In this document: positions 17,345 to 26,298 of the stretch, in pieces
How the letters are laid out: every line of letters begins with the position of its first letter
Numbering within the stretch: the stretch's first letter is position 1
Assembly (NCBI RefSeq): GCF_038592905.1
Contig: NZ_CP151943.1
Location: 654,001 to 718,000, forward strand
Reading direction: 5' to 3'
DNA length: 64,000 bases
Source: Neobacillus sp. FSL H8-0543
Lineage (GTDB): Bacteria > Bacillota > Bacilli > Bacillales > Cytobacillaceae
The notes under the pieces: generated by a model
Told to the model about the DNA's origin: nothing
What the model saw: the letters and a program-made list of their open reading frames with translations, nothing else
The model's database searches: none
Translations under genes and position numbers: made by a program

Positions 17345-17881
17345 CTATTTTGTTCCAAATACAAGTGTAACGACTAATATGGCAATAACAATTCCAAATA
17401 CGTCTGCCAGGAGACCCACTTTTAGAGCATCTCCCATTTTCTTAATTCCAATGGCACCAAAATACACTGTCAATACGTAAAAGGTTGTATCCGTACTTCC
17501 TTGCAACACAGAGGCAAGTCTCCCAATAAAGGAATCAGGTCCATATACGGCAATTAAATCGCTTGTCATTCCAAGTGCGGCCGTCCCAGAAATTGGCCGA
17601 ATAAGGATAAGCGGGACAATTTCAGCCGGAATGCCAATTGACTCCATAACGGGCCGGATCCATTTCATTAACGCTTCCAATGCACCGGATGCACGGAAGA
17701 TAGAGATTGCAACAAGCATTCCCACAAGAAAAGGAATAATGGAAACAGCAATCTTAATCCCTTCCTTGCCGCCTTCAACAAAGCTTTCATAGGTGGGTAC
17801 TTGCTTGAAGGTGCCATATAAAAGAATGAATCCAATTAAAACGGGGATAAATCCAAGGGAAATAAGCGAAATAAATTCCAT
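17345..17881 (-). CDS. spmB: Spore maturation protein SpmB
   Basis: A 178-residue membrane protein of the nucleoside-transporter gate family (VSIIPFLVGMLVAISIF, LILIRPISGTAALGM). SpmA and SpmB are required, with DacB, for full dehydration of the spore core and heat resistance. I chose ATG 17881, nine bases after AAAGG; the ATG at 17890 has the site touching it. 178 residues is the usual family length. It ends the dacB-spmA-spmB operon. Confidence 0.93.
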   Translation of the reverse strand: MEFISLISLGFIPVLIGFILLYGTFKQVPTYESFVEGGKEGIKIAVSIIPFLVGMLVAISIFRASGALEALMKWIRPVMESIGIPAEIVPLILIRPISGTAALGMTSDLIAVYGPDSFIGRLASVLQGSTDTTFYVLTVYFGAIGIKKMGDALKVGLLADVFGIVIAILVVTLVFGTK

Positions 17882-17886
17882 GCTTT

Positions 17887-18474
17887 TCATCCTTTACGGC
17901 TTCTTCGATTATAAAAATAACGGTCAATCATGACGGCCCCCAGCATTGAAATAACTGTTGCGATTAGGGTTGGAACAACAATTTCAGTAGGGGATGCTGA
18001 GTTATAGTTCATTCTAATAGCGATGACAGTAGTTGGTATGATTGTAATGCTGGCAGTATTTATAGCCAAAAAAGTAACCATAGAACGACTGGCCGAATTT
18101 TTTCCGCCATTTAAATGTTTCAATTCCTCCATTGCTTTAATTCCAAGTGGTGTGGCGGCATTTCCCAAACCAAACATGTTTGAAATCATATTTGATAATA
18201 TATAACCCATTGCGGGATGATTTGCTGGTACTTCTGGAAACAATCGTCTAACCAACGGGCGAAACAATTTGGTTAGTTTTACTAGTAGACCGGATTCCTC
18301 GGCAATTCTCATCATTCCCAGCCAAAATACGAGAATACTAATGAGTCCGATACAGAGAGTGACAGCCTCCTGTGCCCCAACAAATATCGCTTTATTTACT
18401 TCTTCCATCGTCCCATTAATTAGTGCGAAAATAATACCAACAACAGTCATAAACACCCAGATATAGTTAACCAT
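17887..18474 (-). CDS. spmA: Spore maturation protein SpmA
   Basis: A 195-residue polytopic protein with the paired gate-like motif GLGNAATPLGIKAMEELKHL near residue 95. It works with SpmB in spore-core dehydration. Its start overlaps the dacB stop by eight bases and its end nearly touches spmB, so all three are co-translated from the sigma-E promoter ahead of dacB. Confidence 0.94.
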   Translation of the reverse strand: MVNYIWVFMTVVGIIFALINGTMEEVNKAIFVGAQEAVTLCIGLISILVFWLGMMRIAEESGLLVKLTKLFRPLVRRLFPEVPANHPAMGYILSNMISNMFGLGNAATPLGIKAMEELKHLNGGKNSASRSMVTFLAINTASITIIPTTVIAIRMNYNSASPTEIVVPTLIATVISMLGAVMIDRYFYNRRSRKG

Positions 18475-19609
18475 TGATTCTCACACCTATAATAGATAAA
18501 AAAATTTCTTTTAGCGATTCAAATAGCCCCTTCTTCTTCTCTGGAACACCATCATAGTAGATTGGCACTTCCTTAACTACTCTTCCATCGAGACTTACTA
18601 CAGCCTTGCCAACTATTTCCTCATGGCCAACCTTTCTATCCCAATCTTCAGAGGGCTTATCTAGTTTATATTTAATAGAAAATAAGTCCATTTCCTCTTC
18701 GGTGGCAGGGTATACCACTGTATTTTTCAAGTATAAATGTTTCTTATAATGCTTATTGTTAATCTTAATACTTCCCTTAGTTAGGACTTCCGCCATATCG
18801 AATCCTTTAAAGCCACTTTCAAACATAGCAATATGATCATTCCAATCATCGGAAGCATTGATTGTAACCGCTATTAAACTCATATCACCCTTTGAAGCAG
18901 TTGTGACAAGTGTTCTTTTTGCCCGCTTCGTATAGCCTGTTTTTCCGCCTGTAGCATATTTGTATTTTGTTAGTAAACGGTTTTTATTTTTCCATTCCCG
19001 ATCCCAGCTTTCAGTGGGATTTGGTGCTTTGTGTACCTTCGTACCAGTAACTTTTTGGAATTTTTTATATTTCATTGCATAACGCATAAGCAGTGCCATA
19101 TCGTAAGCAGTAGAATAATGGTCTTCGTGATCATCCAACCCATGAGGATTAGCAAAATGAGTATTTAACATTCCGATTTCCCTAGCTTTTTGGTTCATTA
19201 TGTAAACGAAGCCATCTAAGCTTCCACCTACATGCTCTGCAATCGCTATAGCTGCATCATTCCCAGACCGCAACATCAAGCCATATACTAAGTGTTCTAA
19301 CTTAATTTTTTCTCCTGGTTTTAAATAAACCGAAGACCCCTCCGCCCGGGTAGCTTGTACACTTACTTTTACTAATTCATCCATTTTTCCAGATTCGATG
19401 GCAAGAATGGCTGTCATTATTTTAGTGATACTAGCAATTCGTTTTTTGGTGTAGGCATCTTTTTCAAATAGGATACGACCCGATTCTTGCTCCATTAGAA
19501 CAGCACCACGTGCACTTACGGAAACGGAAGCATCCACCTTTTGAGGAATGTTTGTTATAAATAATGTGGCCATGAGGGTGTAAACAACTAGTTTCCAAAT
19601 CATTCTCAT
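18467..19609 (-). CDS. dacB: D-alanyl-D-alanine carboxypeptidase DacB (PBP5*)
   Basis: A 380-residue penicillin-binding protein with a signal peptide (about 1-27, cut near VDA-SVS). The catalytic motifs are SITK (S60, K63), SGN (115-117) and KTG (223-225), followed by a C-terminal beta domain and a terminal amphipathic or hydrophobic anchor (SLKEIFLSIIGV). It trims peptide stems and so lowers cross-linking in the spore cortex. ATG 19609 has GAGG upstream; the frame extends 51 bases further without a site. It heads the dacB-spmA-spmB operon behind a sigma-E promoter. Confidence 0.95.
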   Translation of the reverse strand: MRMIWKLVVYTLMATLFITNIPQKVDASVSVSARGAVLMEQESGRILFEKDAYTKKRIASITKIMTAILAIESGKMDELVKVSVQATRAEGSSVYLKPGEKIKLEHLVYGLMLRSGNDAAIAIAEHVGGSLDGFVYIMNQKAREIGMLNTHFANPHGLDDHEDHYSTAYDMALLMRYAMKYKKFQKVTGTKVHKAPNPTESWDREWKNKNRLLTKYKYATGGKTGYTKRAKRTLVTTASKGDMSLIAVTINASDDWNDHIAMFESGFKGFDMAEVLTKGSIKINNKHYKKHLYLKNTVVYPATEEEMDLFSIKYKLDKPSEDWDRKVGHEEIVGKAVVSLDGRVVKEVPIYYDGVPEKKKGLFESLKEIFLSIIGVRING

Positions 19610-19644
19610 AAGATTAACCTCGTCCCCTTCTTTATTTTCTTTAA

Positions 19645-19673
19645 ATTTTATGCAGGACAAGACTTGTTATGAC
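19645..19673 (-). promoter_or_regulatory. Predicted sigma-E promoter of dacB
   Basis: On the minus strand GTCATAA, 14 bases, then CATAAAAT. This resembles the sigma-E consensus (-35 near GTCATATT, -10 CATACAnT, spacing 13-15). The same arrangement is found ahead of spoIIM. Confidence 0.65.
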
Positions 19674-19684
19674 TATTTCTGAGG

Positions 19685-19720
19685 AAAAAGAAAAAAGCAA
19701 TTGGACTATTTGCCAATTGC
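19685..19720 (-). terminator. Terminator of the superoxide dismutase gene
   Basis: GCAATTGG pairs with CCAATTGC around an 8-base loop; on the minus strand TTTTTTCTTTTT follows. It ends transcription from the gene at 19738 before the dacB promoter. Confidence 0.85.
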
Positions 19721-19737
19721 CATTTGAAGATCTTCAA

Positions 19738-20631
19738 TTAAAAAGCTGGCCATTTAAGCTCAATAGCCTGCTCCAAACGCATTTCAACGTCATTCCAATT
19801 AACAACATTCCACCAATTATCTACGTAACTACCTCTATTATTCTTATATTGAAGATAATAAGCATGCTCCCAAACATCCAAAACAAGCAGAGGAATTGTA
19901 TCCCATTGTGTTAACAGCATATGTCTCTCAGTTTGTAATATTTCCAAATGCCTTGCACGTGGTGACCAAACAAGGATTGCCCAACCCACACCTTCCACCT
20001 GCTTGGCTGCTTCTGAAAATTGTTTTTTAAATCGTTCAAAACTGCCAAAATAGCGCTCTATTTCTGCTTTGAGTATTCCTTGAGGACTTCCCCCTTTTTT
20101 CGGCCCCATATTTCTCCAAAAAATCGTATGCAGGTAGTGACCTGATCCATGAAAAGCCAATTCCCTTGACCAATGCTTTATAAGGGAAAAATCATTATTA
20201 TCTCTTGCCTTCTTTAGATTTAATTCAGCTTTGTTCAAACCATCTACATAGGAGCGATGATGCTTGTCATGATGTATTTTCATAATATCTTCAGAGATAT
20301 AAGGCTCTAGTGCATTATAGGCATACGGCAGATCTGGAAGCATATGACCGCCAGGAGGAACAGTTTTATCTGCAACCCAAATATTTCCGACCTCTTGTTG
20401 TTTTCTATTAAAGTAGTTTTCCATTCGTTCATGAATGTCTTCTGCCTTTGCTTGAAGACTTAGCAGTTCCTCGTCAGACAATTGCTTACCCGTGGTTTCA
20501 ATTATCTCGGTAAATTCATCAAGTTGCTGCCATAATTCAGAGTTTGCTTCCACATTATCCGTCTCCAGAAATCGTCTCATTTCTTCATTCCATTTAAACA
20601 ATTCATTCACATAGTTATTAAAACGAGTCAT
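19738..20631 (-). CDS. sodF: Iron/manganese superoxide dismutase with N-terminal extension (SodF type)
   Basis: A 297-residue protein. Residues 1-95 form an extra helical domain. The rest is Fe/Mn superoxide dismutase: LPDLPYAYNALEPYI, first ligand in KIHHDKHH, second in SGHYLHTIFWRNM, and the DVWEHAYY ligand pair near the end, followed by NWWNVVNWNDV. It converts superoxide to oxygen and peroxide. The extended form exists in several bacilli beside the normal SodA, and the metal cannot be decided from sequence. CAGGAGGG precedes the ATG. It is monocistronic, with terminators on both sides. Confidence 0.87.
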   Translation of the reverse strand: MTRFNNYVNELFKWNEEMRRFLETDNVEANSELWQQLDEFTEIIETTGKQLSDEELLSLQAKAEDIHERMENYFNRKQQEVGNIWVADKTVPPGGHMLPDLPYAYNALEPYISEDIMKIHHDKHHRSYVDGLNKAELNLKKARDNNDFSLIKHWSRELAFHGSGHYLHTIFWRNMGPKKGGSPQGILKAEIERYFGSFERFKKQFSEAAKQVEGVGWAILVWSPRARHLEILQTERHMLLTQWDTIPLLVLDVWEHAYYLQYKNNRGSYVDNWWNVVNWNDVEMRLEQAIELKWPAF

Positions 20632-20706
20632 TCATATCCCTCCTGTTTTGCTAATCTTACTAAGGATATGAAGGATTATTAAGATTATGTACGGTTAGTT
20701 AATATA

Positions 20707-20744
20707 GAACAGGCTGCCCCTGTTCATCACAAGGGCAGCCTGTT
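20707..20744 (-). terminator. Terminator of ypuI
   Basis: AACAGGCTGCCC and GGGCAGCCTGTT make a perfect 12-bp stem with a 14-base loop, four bases after the ypuI stop. The trailing sequence TTCTATATT is only moderately T-rich. Confidence 0.75.
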
Positions 20745-20748
20745 TCGT

Positions 20749-21237
20749 TTAATTTGATTGAATCATTTTCGTTCGATAGTCTGTTTCATAATACTCAAGT
20801 TCTTCTCTAATTCTTTGAAATTCACCTTCGAGACCTTTAACTAACTGTTGGAGATTGTCTGGTACACTTTTATAGAATTTTATTGAATTATTACCTGTAT
20901 AGGCAGAACGACTATCCTCAAACCAAGCATCATTTTTAGGAGAGAAAAATTCTTCAATCACCCGATGAAAAATTTGATAGAGAACTTTTTCTGCAGATGC
21001 TTTTTGAAATGGTTCGCTTTGCATAATGACTGAACAGGCGTCCAAACCTTCCTCACAAAAAACAAGTATTTTTCGCAAATTTGAAAGGATTAACCGATTC
21101 GTGCTTGAATCGCTCTTGGCATGCTGTTCTAATTGCGATATGGTTGTTTCATTCAAATATGTTTCTAGTGAAATAATTGTGCCTGATAAAAATCCTTTGA
21201 CTTCGCTGAGCTGTGTCTTAACTAATGAATTACCCAT
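20749..21237 (-). CDS. ypuI: YpuI family protein (DUF3907)
   Basis: A 162-residue, mostly helical soluble protein without membrane segments or catalytic motifs. The pattern (TQLSEVKGFLSGTIISLETY, FFSPKNDAWFEDSRSAYTG) is that of YpuI, an uncharacterised Bacillus protein found near scpAB and dacB. The start at 21237 follows GGGGAGGG. No role can be assigned. Confidence 0.78.
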   Translation of the reverse strand: MGNSLVKTQLSEVKGFLSGTIISLETYLNETTISQLEQHAKSDSSTNRLILSNLRKILVFCEEGLDACSVIMQSEPFQKASAEKVLYQIFHRVIEEFFSPKNDAWFEDSRSAYTGNNSIKFYKSVPDNLQQLVKGLEGEFQRIREELEYYETDYRTKMIQSN

Positions 21238-21275
21238 ACATACCCTCCCCAAATTTTCCAAAGGTCATCTGCGCC

Positions 21276-21692
21276 CTAGGTTTTTTGAATATACTCTAGT
21301 GGAGAACGCAACTCGAATTGGCCCTTTTCTTTAACAGTAAGTAATATTTCTGGTAGTTTATTATAGTCGATATTTTGAAAATAAGACGCAAATTCAACCT
21401 TAGAATTAATATATAACCGTTTACGTTGGCGTAGCCCAGGATTATTTATTAAGCATACCAGTGCGACGATATCCTTAAACGTGACTTCTATATCCCCTTG
21501 TGACCAAACTGGGCCTTTCTGATAGGGTGTAAATTCATGAATAAATTCATCAAAGAAACGCAGGTATAGGACGTGAAGCGTTCTCACCTCCCCATCTTCG
21601 ACAAAAGTTACTTCACTTCTATTAAAGAAGTCTTCTGAAGTATTTGACTTTTCCTTTTCTAATTCATAGCCCACACATTCTTTTATTAACAA
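21276..21692 (-). CDS. Conserved-looking hypothetical protein, 138 residues
   Basis: I do not recognise this soluble alpha/beta protein. It has no signal peptide or membrane segment. Visible features are a possible C-terminal repeat-like pattern (SPLEYIQKT) and a central acidic stretch (DEFIHEFTPYQKGPVWSQGD). The start is uncertain: TTG at 21692 lies 10 bases after AAAAGGGG, and TTG at 21701 is almost on top of it. It sits in the same direction between scpB and ypuI, where B. subtilis has no gene as far as I recall. Confidence 0.7.
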   Translation of the reverse strand: MLIKECVGYELEKEKSNTSEDFFNRSEVTFVEDGEVRTLHVLYLRFFDEFIHEFTPYQKGPVWSQGDIEVTFKDIVALVCLINNPGLRQRKRLYINSKVEFASYFQNIDYNKLPEILLTVKEKGQFELRSPLEYIQKT

Positions 21693-21789
21693 TTGAATCA
21701 ATCCCCTTTTAGACTTTAACGAATCTGTAAAGAAAGAATTTTTTGAAAATCACCTTTATTTTATCATAACTTAGCGAACTTGTTTTCAT

Positions 21790-22377
21790 TTAAGAGTTTA
21801 TCGTTTCGTTGAATTTCTCAAAAAATAGGTCTGCTTCCTCTTGGACATACTCGTCATCTGCTTTTTCAGGAAGTAGGGGCAGTTCCTTAATGTTTTTTAA
21901 ACCAAAATAATCAAGGAATTCTCTCGTAGTTCCATATAAATAAGCTCTCCCTGTACCTTCTGCCCGTCCTACTTCTTTTATAAGTGCTTTTGCCATGAGT
22001 GTATGTAACGGCCTTTCTGTTTTCACACCACGAATTTCTTCAATTTCTGTACGAGTTATTGGTTGCTTATAAGCAATAATCGCTAAAGTTTCCAAGGCTG
22101 CCTGTGACAATGTTGTCGTGTTGGGAGAATCTACAAGTCTTTTTAAGTATGTAGCATTTTCCTTTTTCGTGGCAAGCTGATATGTACCAGCCAGTTGGAC
22201 AATCATTATTCCTCGATGCTTATCCTTTTCATATTCCTTTTTTAATTCTTCAATAATCTCATTAGCCTTAAGCTCATCAACTTCTAAAACTTCTGCTATA
22301 TGTTTTATCGTAAGCCCTTCGTCACCTGCTGCAAATAAAAGGCTCTCAGCGATACTTTTCCAATTAATAATTTCCAA
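21790..22377 (-). CDS. scpB: Segregation and condensation protein ScpB
   Basis: The 195-residue protein has the two winged-helix domains of ScpB (LLFAAGDEGLTIKHIAEVLE near the start, ETLAIIAYKQPITRTEIEEI around 92-111, then ALIKEVGRAEGTGRAYLYGT). ScpB dimers bind ScpA and SMC to form bacterial condensin, which organises and separates chromosomes. The start is TTG, nine bases after GGAG, and the gene overlaps scpA by 14 bases. Confidence 0.95.
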   Translation of the reverse strand: MEIINWKSIAESLLFAAGDEGLTIKHIAEVLEVDELKANEIIEELKKEYEKDKHRGIMIVQLAGTYQLATKKENATYLKRLVDSPNTTTLSQAALETLAIIAYKQPITRTEIEEIRGVKTERPLHTLMAKALIKEVGRAEGTGRAYLYGTTREFLDYFGLKNIKELPLLPEKADDEYVQEEADLFFEKFNETINS

Positions 22378-23137
22378 CCCCTTCTACTCCTTCCGTAACA
22401 GCATGAACATAGATATTACCAAAGTTTTCATTTTGTTCTACGTCAATTTCTTTCCTTTTAATTAGCTCTAAAATGGCAAGAAACGTCACAACGATATATT
22501 CTTTTGCAGGATAAGGAAACAGGTCATTAAAGTTCTTTTTTCCTTTTAACTGTTTTAATTCAACCATAATTTCATTCATTCTAGCCTCTATGGACACCTC
22601 TTGGCGGGCAATTTTCGTTGCTAAGGGCCTTTGGAGCTTTTTCCTGCGCAACAACTTTTGAAAAGCCGCTAACATATCATAAAGGGTAACATCAAGCTCT
22701 GTTTTCTCTGGGATTTTTCCCTTCGCAAAGTCAGAAAGATCACTTGGCGGTTTGGTAAACATTAAACCACGTTCTTCCTCCATGGACTTTAAGTCAACCG
22801 CTGCCTCTTTAAACTTACGATACTCAATCAGTCTTTCGACTAGCTCATCCCTGGGGTCTTCCTCGAAGCTGATTTCTGAATCAAATTCATTATAATCTTC
22901 TTCATGTTTTGGCAAAAGCATTTGACTCTTTATAGCCAGTAGCGTTGCAGCCATCACTAAAAACTCACTCGCAAGATCAAGTTTAAGTTCCTTCATTGTC
23001 TTAATATAGCTTAAATACTGCTCTGTAATTTGTGCAACCGGAATATCGTATATGTCAATTTCTAACCGATTGATTAAATGGAGAAGCAAATCTAAAGGCC
23101 CCTCAAACGCATCAATTTTCACATTATATGAAACCAT
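22364..23137 (-). CDS. scpA: Segregation and condensation protein ScpA (kleisin)
   Basis: A 257-residue kleisin. The N-terminal helical domain (KIDAFEGPLDLLLHLINRLE) binds the SMC neck, a charged central region binds ScpB, and the C-terminal winged helix (PAKEYIVVTFLAILELIKRK) binds the SMC head. It bridges the SMC dimer. GGTGAAAAA precedes the ATG. It is translationally coupled to scpB. Confidence 0.96.
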   Translation of the reverse strand: MVSYNVKIDAFEGPLDLLLHLINRLEIDIYDIPVAQITEQYLSYIKTMKELKLDLASEFLVMAATLLAIKSQMLLPKHEEDYNEFDSEISFEEDPRDELVERLIEYRKFKEAAVDLKSMEEERGLMFTKPPSDLSDFAKGKIPEKTELDVTLYDMLAAFQKLLRRKKLQRPLATKIARQEVSIEARMNEIMVELKQLKGKKNFNDLFPYPAKEYIVVTFLAILELIKRKEIDVEQNENFGNIYVHAVTEGVEGVGNY

Positions 23138-23336
23138 TTTTTCACCAAAATCCTTGAATAATTGTCCCTAAAATCAAGACTATTAATAGTATAGAGGATA
23201 AATATCGGTTATCCAATAGGAAAATTAACCGAGTATACCTAAATGGTTAAAATTTGATGTTTGCCCATAACAATGGACAAAGACACTACATATGATAAAA
23301 AGGAAAAGTACAATAAATTAATTGGAGGTTTTGAAT

Positions 23337-23429
23337 ATGTCTGATGGCGCATACGGTTTTGGAGGCGGATTTGCTTTAATCGTCGTTTTATTCATTTTGT
23401 TGATAATTGTAGGAGCTTCTTGGCTATAA
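23337..23429 (+). CDS. YjcZ/SscA-type small sporulation protein, 30 residues
   Basis: A 30-residue peptide (MSDGAYGFGGGFALIVVLFI and onward, ending GASWL) with a glycine/aromatic N-terminus and one hydrophobic helix. This is the YjcZ family layout; members include the spore assembly factor SscA. TTGGAGG precedes the ATG and a strong terminator follows, so it is a complete independent transcription unit. The family assignment is by composition only. Confidence 0.8.
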   Translation: MSDGAYGFGGGFALIVVLFILLIIVGASWL

Positions 23430-23439
23430 ATTAGGAAAT

Positions 23440-23470
23440 AAAAAGCCCTCCAGAAAATGGTGGGCTTTTT
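23440..23470 (+). terminator. Terminator of the YjcZ-like gene
   Basis: AAAAAGCCCTCC and GGTGGGCTTTTT form the stem (one G-T-type mismatch) with a T run, 11 bases after the stop at 23429. Confidence 0.85.
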
Positions 23471-23554
23471 ATTCGTTAACCTAAGTACTCAATCTGCTCA
23501 AAGCCCATTTTGTTATGCTACACTATACATAATTAATTTGTAAGGGGGGATTTT

Positions 23555-24079
23555 TTGTACCCGGAAGAGTATATTCATTTTTTAGCACATTTTCATGGGG
23601 ATCGGGACTATTTTGAGTGTCATGAAATCCTTGAGGAATATTGGAAGAAGTCAAATGATCAGAGCAAAGATTCAATATGGGTAGGTTTAATTTTACTAGC
23701 GGTGTCAGCCTATCACCATCGCCGAGCAAATTTTAATGGCGCTGGAAGAACTTTGAATAAGGCTATTCATATTTTTACTTCACAACAAAACACTTTACCT
23801 AAGATTGGATTAGAAAAACAAACGCTATTTTCCTTGTTAACTAATCAGTTGGCAATAATCAAAAAAGAGGAAGCCTATCAAAGCTATCATCTCCCTATAA
23901 CTGACCCCTTTTTGTTAAAGGATTGTATTAAGAAATGTGAACAGATAGGTTATTCTTGGAATACGGCTAGTAATTTGAGTGATAAAAGCTTGGTGGACAG
24001 ACATATACTACGGGACAGGTCTAGTGTTATCCAGGAGCGAATAGATGCAATAATAATTAAAAAAGGCAACGATAGTTAA
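23555..24079 (+). CDS. ypuF: DUF309 family protein (YpuF-like)
   Basis: A 174-residue helical protein. The N-terminal part has the DUF309 signature FHGDRDYFECHEILEEYW and LLAVSAYHHRRANFNGAGRT, which carry conserved histidines and a glutamate that could bind a metal. The function is unknown. The start is TTG at 23555, six bases after AAGGGGGGA. The gene is divergent from scpA and convergent with ribT, the neighbourhood seen for ypuF in B. subtilis. Confidence 0.83.
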   Translation: MYPEEYIHFLAHFHGDRDYFECHEILEEYWKKSNDQSKDSIWVGLILLAVSAYHHRRANFNGAGRTLNKAIHIFTSQQNTLPKIGLEKQTLFSLLTNQLAIIKKEEAYQSYHLPITDPFLLKDCIKKCEQIGYSWNTASNLSDKSLVDRHILRDRSSVIQERIDAIIIKKGNDS

Positions 24080-24087
24080 TCGTTGCC
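24055..24087 (-). terminator. Terminator of ribT
   Basis: GGCAACGAT and ATCGTTGCC form a 9-bp stem with a 5-base loop; on the minus strand TTTTTTAATT follows. The stem includes the stop region of the convergent DUF309 gene. Confidence 0.85.
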
Positions 24088-24101
24088 TTACAGATATACT
24101 T

Positions 24102-24518
<417 letters not shown>

Positions 24519-24612
24519 TTAAATTGTTTATCTATTGTATGTAATTGGATTCTTAAAGTTCATTACTGACAATCATACAGAATAAATATTAAATCTTCAA
24601 TGTTTAATATTA

Positions 24613-24705
24613 TTACTCCAAAACAATAAAAACCCAATAGACAAGTCCCCAGATTAGGGAAAATCCAATAAGAATCCCTAAGACAGTCCATTTATTTTTT
24701 TTCAT
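24613..24705 (-). CDS. Small single-pass membrane protein, 30 residues
   Basis: A 30-codon gene with a perfect GGAGG five bases before the ATG. The product begins MKKNKWTVLGILIGFSLIWG and has one hydrophobic helix with a positive N-terminus, so it should insert in the membrane with the N-terminus inside. It stands alone between lysA and ribT. I recognise no family; many bacilli encode such microproteins. Confidence 0.6.
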   Translation of the reverse strand: MKKNKWTVLGILIGFSLIWGLVYWVFIVLE

Positions 24706-24787
24706 GAAAAACCTCCAAATACGATTTGAAGATGACATACCCAGACCTCATTCTACACTAAATAACAAAAATAATCCATTCTCTACG

Positions 24788-24817
24788 AAAAGGAAGCCGC
24801 CGCAGTTGCGGCAGCTT
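24788..24817 (-). terminator. Probable terminator of lysA
   Basis: AAGCCGCCGCA and TGCGGCAGCTT form a stem with one mismatch, two bases after the lysA stop; the minus strand continues CCTTTTCG, a weak T run. Confidence 0.65.
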
Positions 24818-24819
24818 GT

Positions 24820-26124
24820 TTATTTTAAAGGTAAATCTAGTCGAATTAAGTCCTCATATGTCTCTCTTTTAACAACAAGTGTTGTCATACCGTTTTCAAC
24901 AAAAACAACGGCAGGACGCGGCAGGCGATTGTAATTATTAGACATTGAATAACCATATGCACCAGTACAGAAAACTGCAAGAAGGTCATCCTCCTCTGTT
25001 TCAGGAATAGGAAGGTCCCAGATTAGCATGTCACCTGATTCACAGCATTTTCCCGCTATTGAAACGGTATCAGCAGATTGAGCTAATGGCTTATTGGCAA
25101 GTACTGCCTCATACTTTGCCTGGTATAGTGCCGGCCTAATATTATCGCTCATTCCGCCGTCTACAGCTAAATATTTCCGAACACCTGGTACCTCTTTTGA
25201 AGATCCAATTTTATACAAAGTAATTCCTGCATCACCAACAAGCGATCGTCCTGGCTCAATCCAAATTTCTGGCATCTGCATTGAAAACTTCTCAACTAAA
25301 TTCTTTACTTCTTTAATTATTTCACTAACATATTGTGAAGGTTGAATCGGCTCATCTTCCTTCGTATAGCGGATTCCAAAACCTCCGCCCAAGTTTAACA
25401 CTTTTGCCTCGAAGGAGAGCTCATTCTTCCATTTATACATCTTTTCGATAATTTTCGTAGCTGCTAATAAAAAGCCAGTTGTTTCAAATATTTGTGATCC
25501 AATATGACAATGTAAGCCGAGAACCTCAAAGGAATTATACTGGAGGGCAGTTTTTAATGCTTCTTCCGCCTGTCCATTTTGCAAATCAAAACCAAACTTT
25601 GAATCCTCTTGACCAGTTAAGATATAGTCATGAGTATGTGCTTCTATTCCTGGGGTAACTCTCAAAAGAATACTAATTGTTTCATTTTTCTCGTGACAAA
25701 TAGTTCTTAAGAGTTCTAATTCGTAGAAATTATCCACAACTATACAACCAATATGATTTTCTAAAGCCATTTCTAATTCTTCTCTGCTTTTATTATTACC
25801 ATGAAAATGAATTCTTTCAACTGGAAAACCAGCTGCAATGGCAGTGTATAATTCACCGCCTGACACCACATCAAGTGATAACCCTTCCTCCTCAGCTAGC
25901 TGCAGCATCGCAATCGTTGAGAATGCCTTGCTGGCATAAGCCACCTGTGATTTTACATTTTGGTCTTTAAAGGTTTGCTTAAAACCCCTCGCTCTTTCTC
26001 TAATTAGCGCTACATCATAAACATAGAGGGGGGTTCCAAATTGTTCGACCAACTCTACAGCATCTACCCCACCTATTTCTAAGTTCCCCTTACTGTTAAC
26101 ACCTGTGGTCCCGTAAAAATACAT
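24820..26124 (-). CDS. lysA: Diaminopimelate decarboxylase LysA
   Basis: The 434-residue enzyme is a fold-type III PLP decarboxylase that makes L-lysine from meso-diaminopimelate. The PLP lysine is K66 in VAYASKAFST. LHCHIGSQI, NLGGGFGIRY, EPGRSLVGDAG and CESGDMLIWDLP (the catalytic cysteine loop) follow in order. The start at 26124 follows GGAGAGAGGGAAGG; the open frame extends 45 bases upstream without a site. It lies downstream of spoVAF as in B. subtilis, where it is also expressed in the forespore. Confidence 0.96.
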   Translation of the reverse strand: MYFYGTTGVNSKGNLEIGGVDAVELVEQFGTPLYVYDVALIRERARGFKQTFKDQNVKSQVAYASKAFSTIAMLQLAEEEGLSLDVVSGGELYTAIAAGFPVERIHFHGNNKSREELEMALENHIGCIVVDNFYELELLRTICHEKNETISILLRVTPGIEAHTHDYILTGQEDSKFGFDLQNGQAEEALKTALQYNSFEVLGLHCHIGSQIFETTGFLLAATKIIEKMYKWKNELSFEAKVLNLGGGFGIRYTKEDEPIQPSQYVSEIIKEVKNLVEKFSMQMPEIWIEPGRSLVGDAGITLYKIGSSKEVPGVRKYLAVDGGMSDNIRPALYQAKYEAVLANKPLAQSADTVSIAGKCCESGDMLIWDLPIPETEEDDLLAVFCTGAYGYSMSNNYNRLPRPAVVFVENGMTTLVVKRETYEDLIRLDLPLK

Positions 26125-26298
26125 TCCCTTCCCTCTCTCCGTATAGACTCTTAGTTTAGTGTATGACAAGCAATAAAAAAGTAATAAATAAATAGACAGA
26201 ATCCATAAAGGATACTGCCCATTTTTATCCTTATCCTTTATTTAATTAAAAATTACTTTAGCATAATTGTTAGCTTTCTGCAATTAATTGTTGAATTT

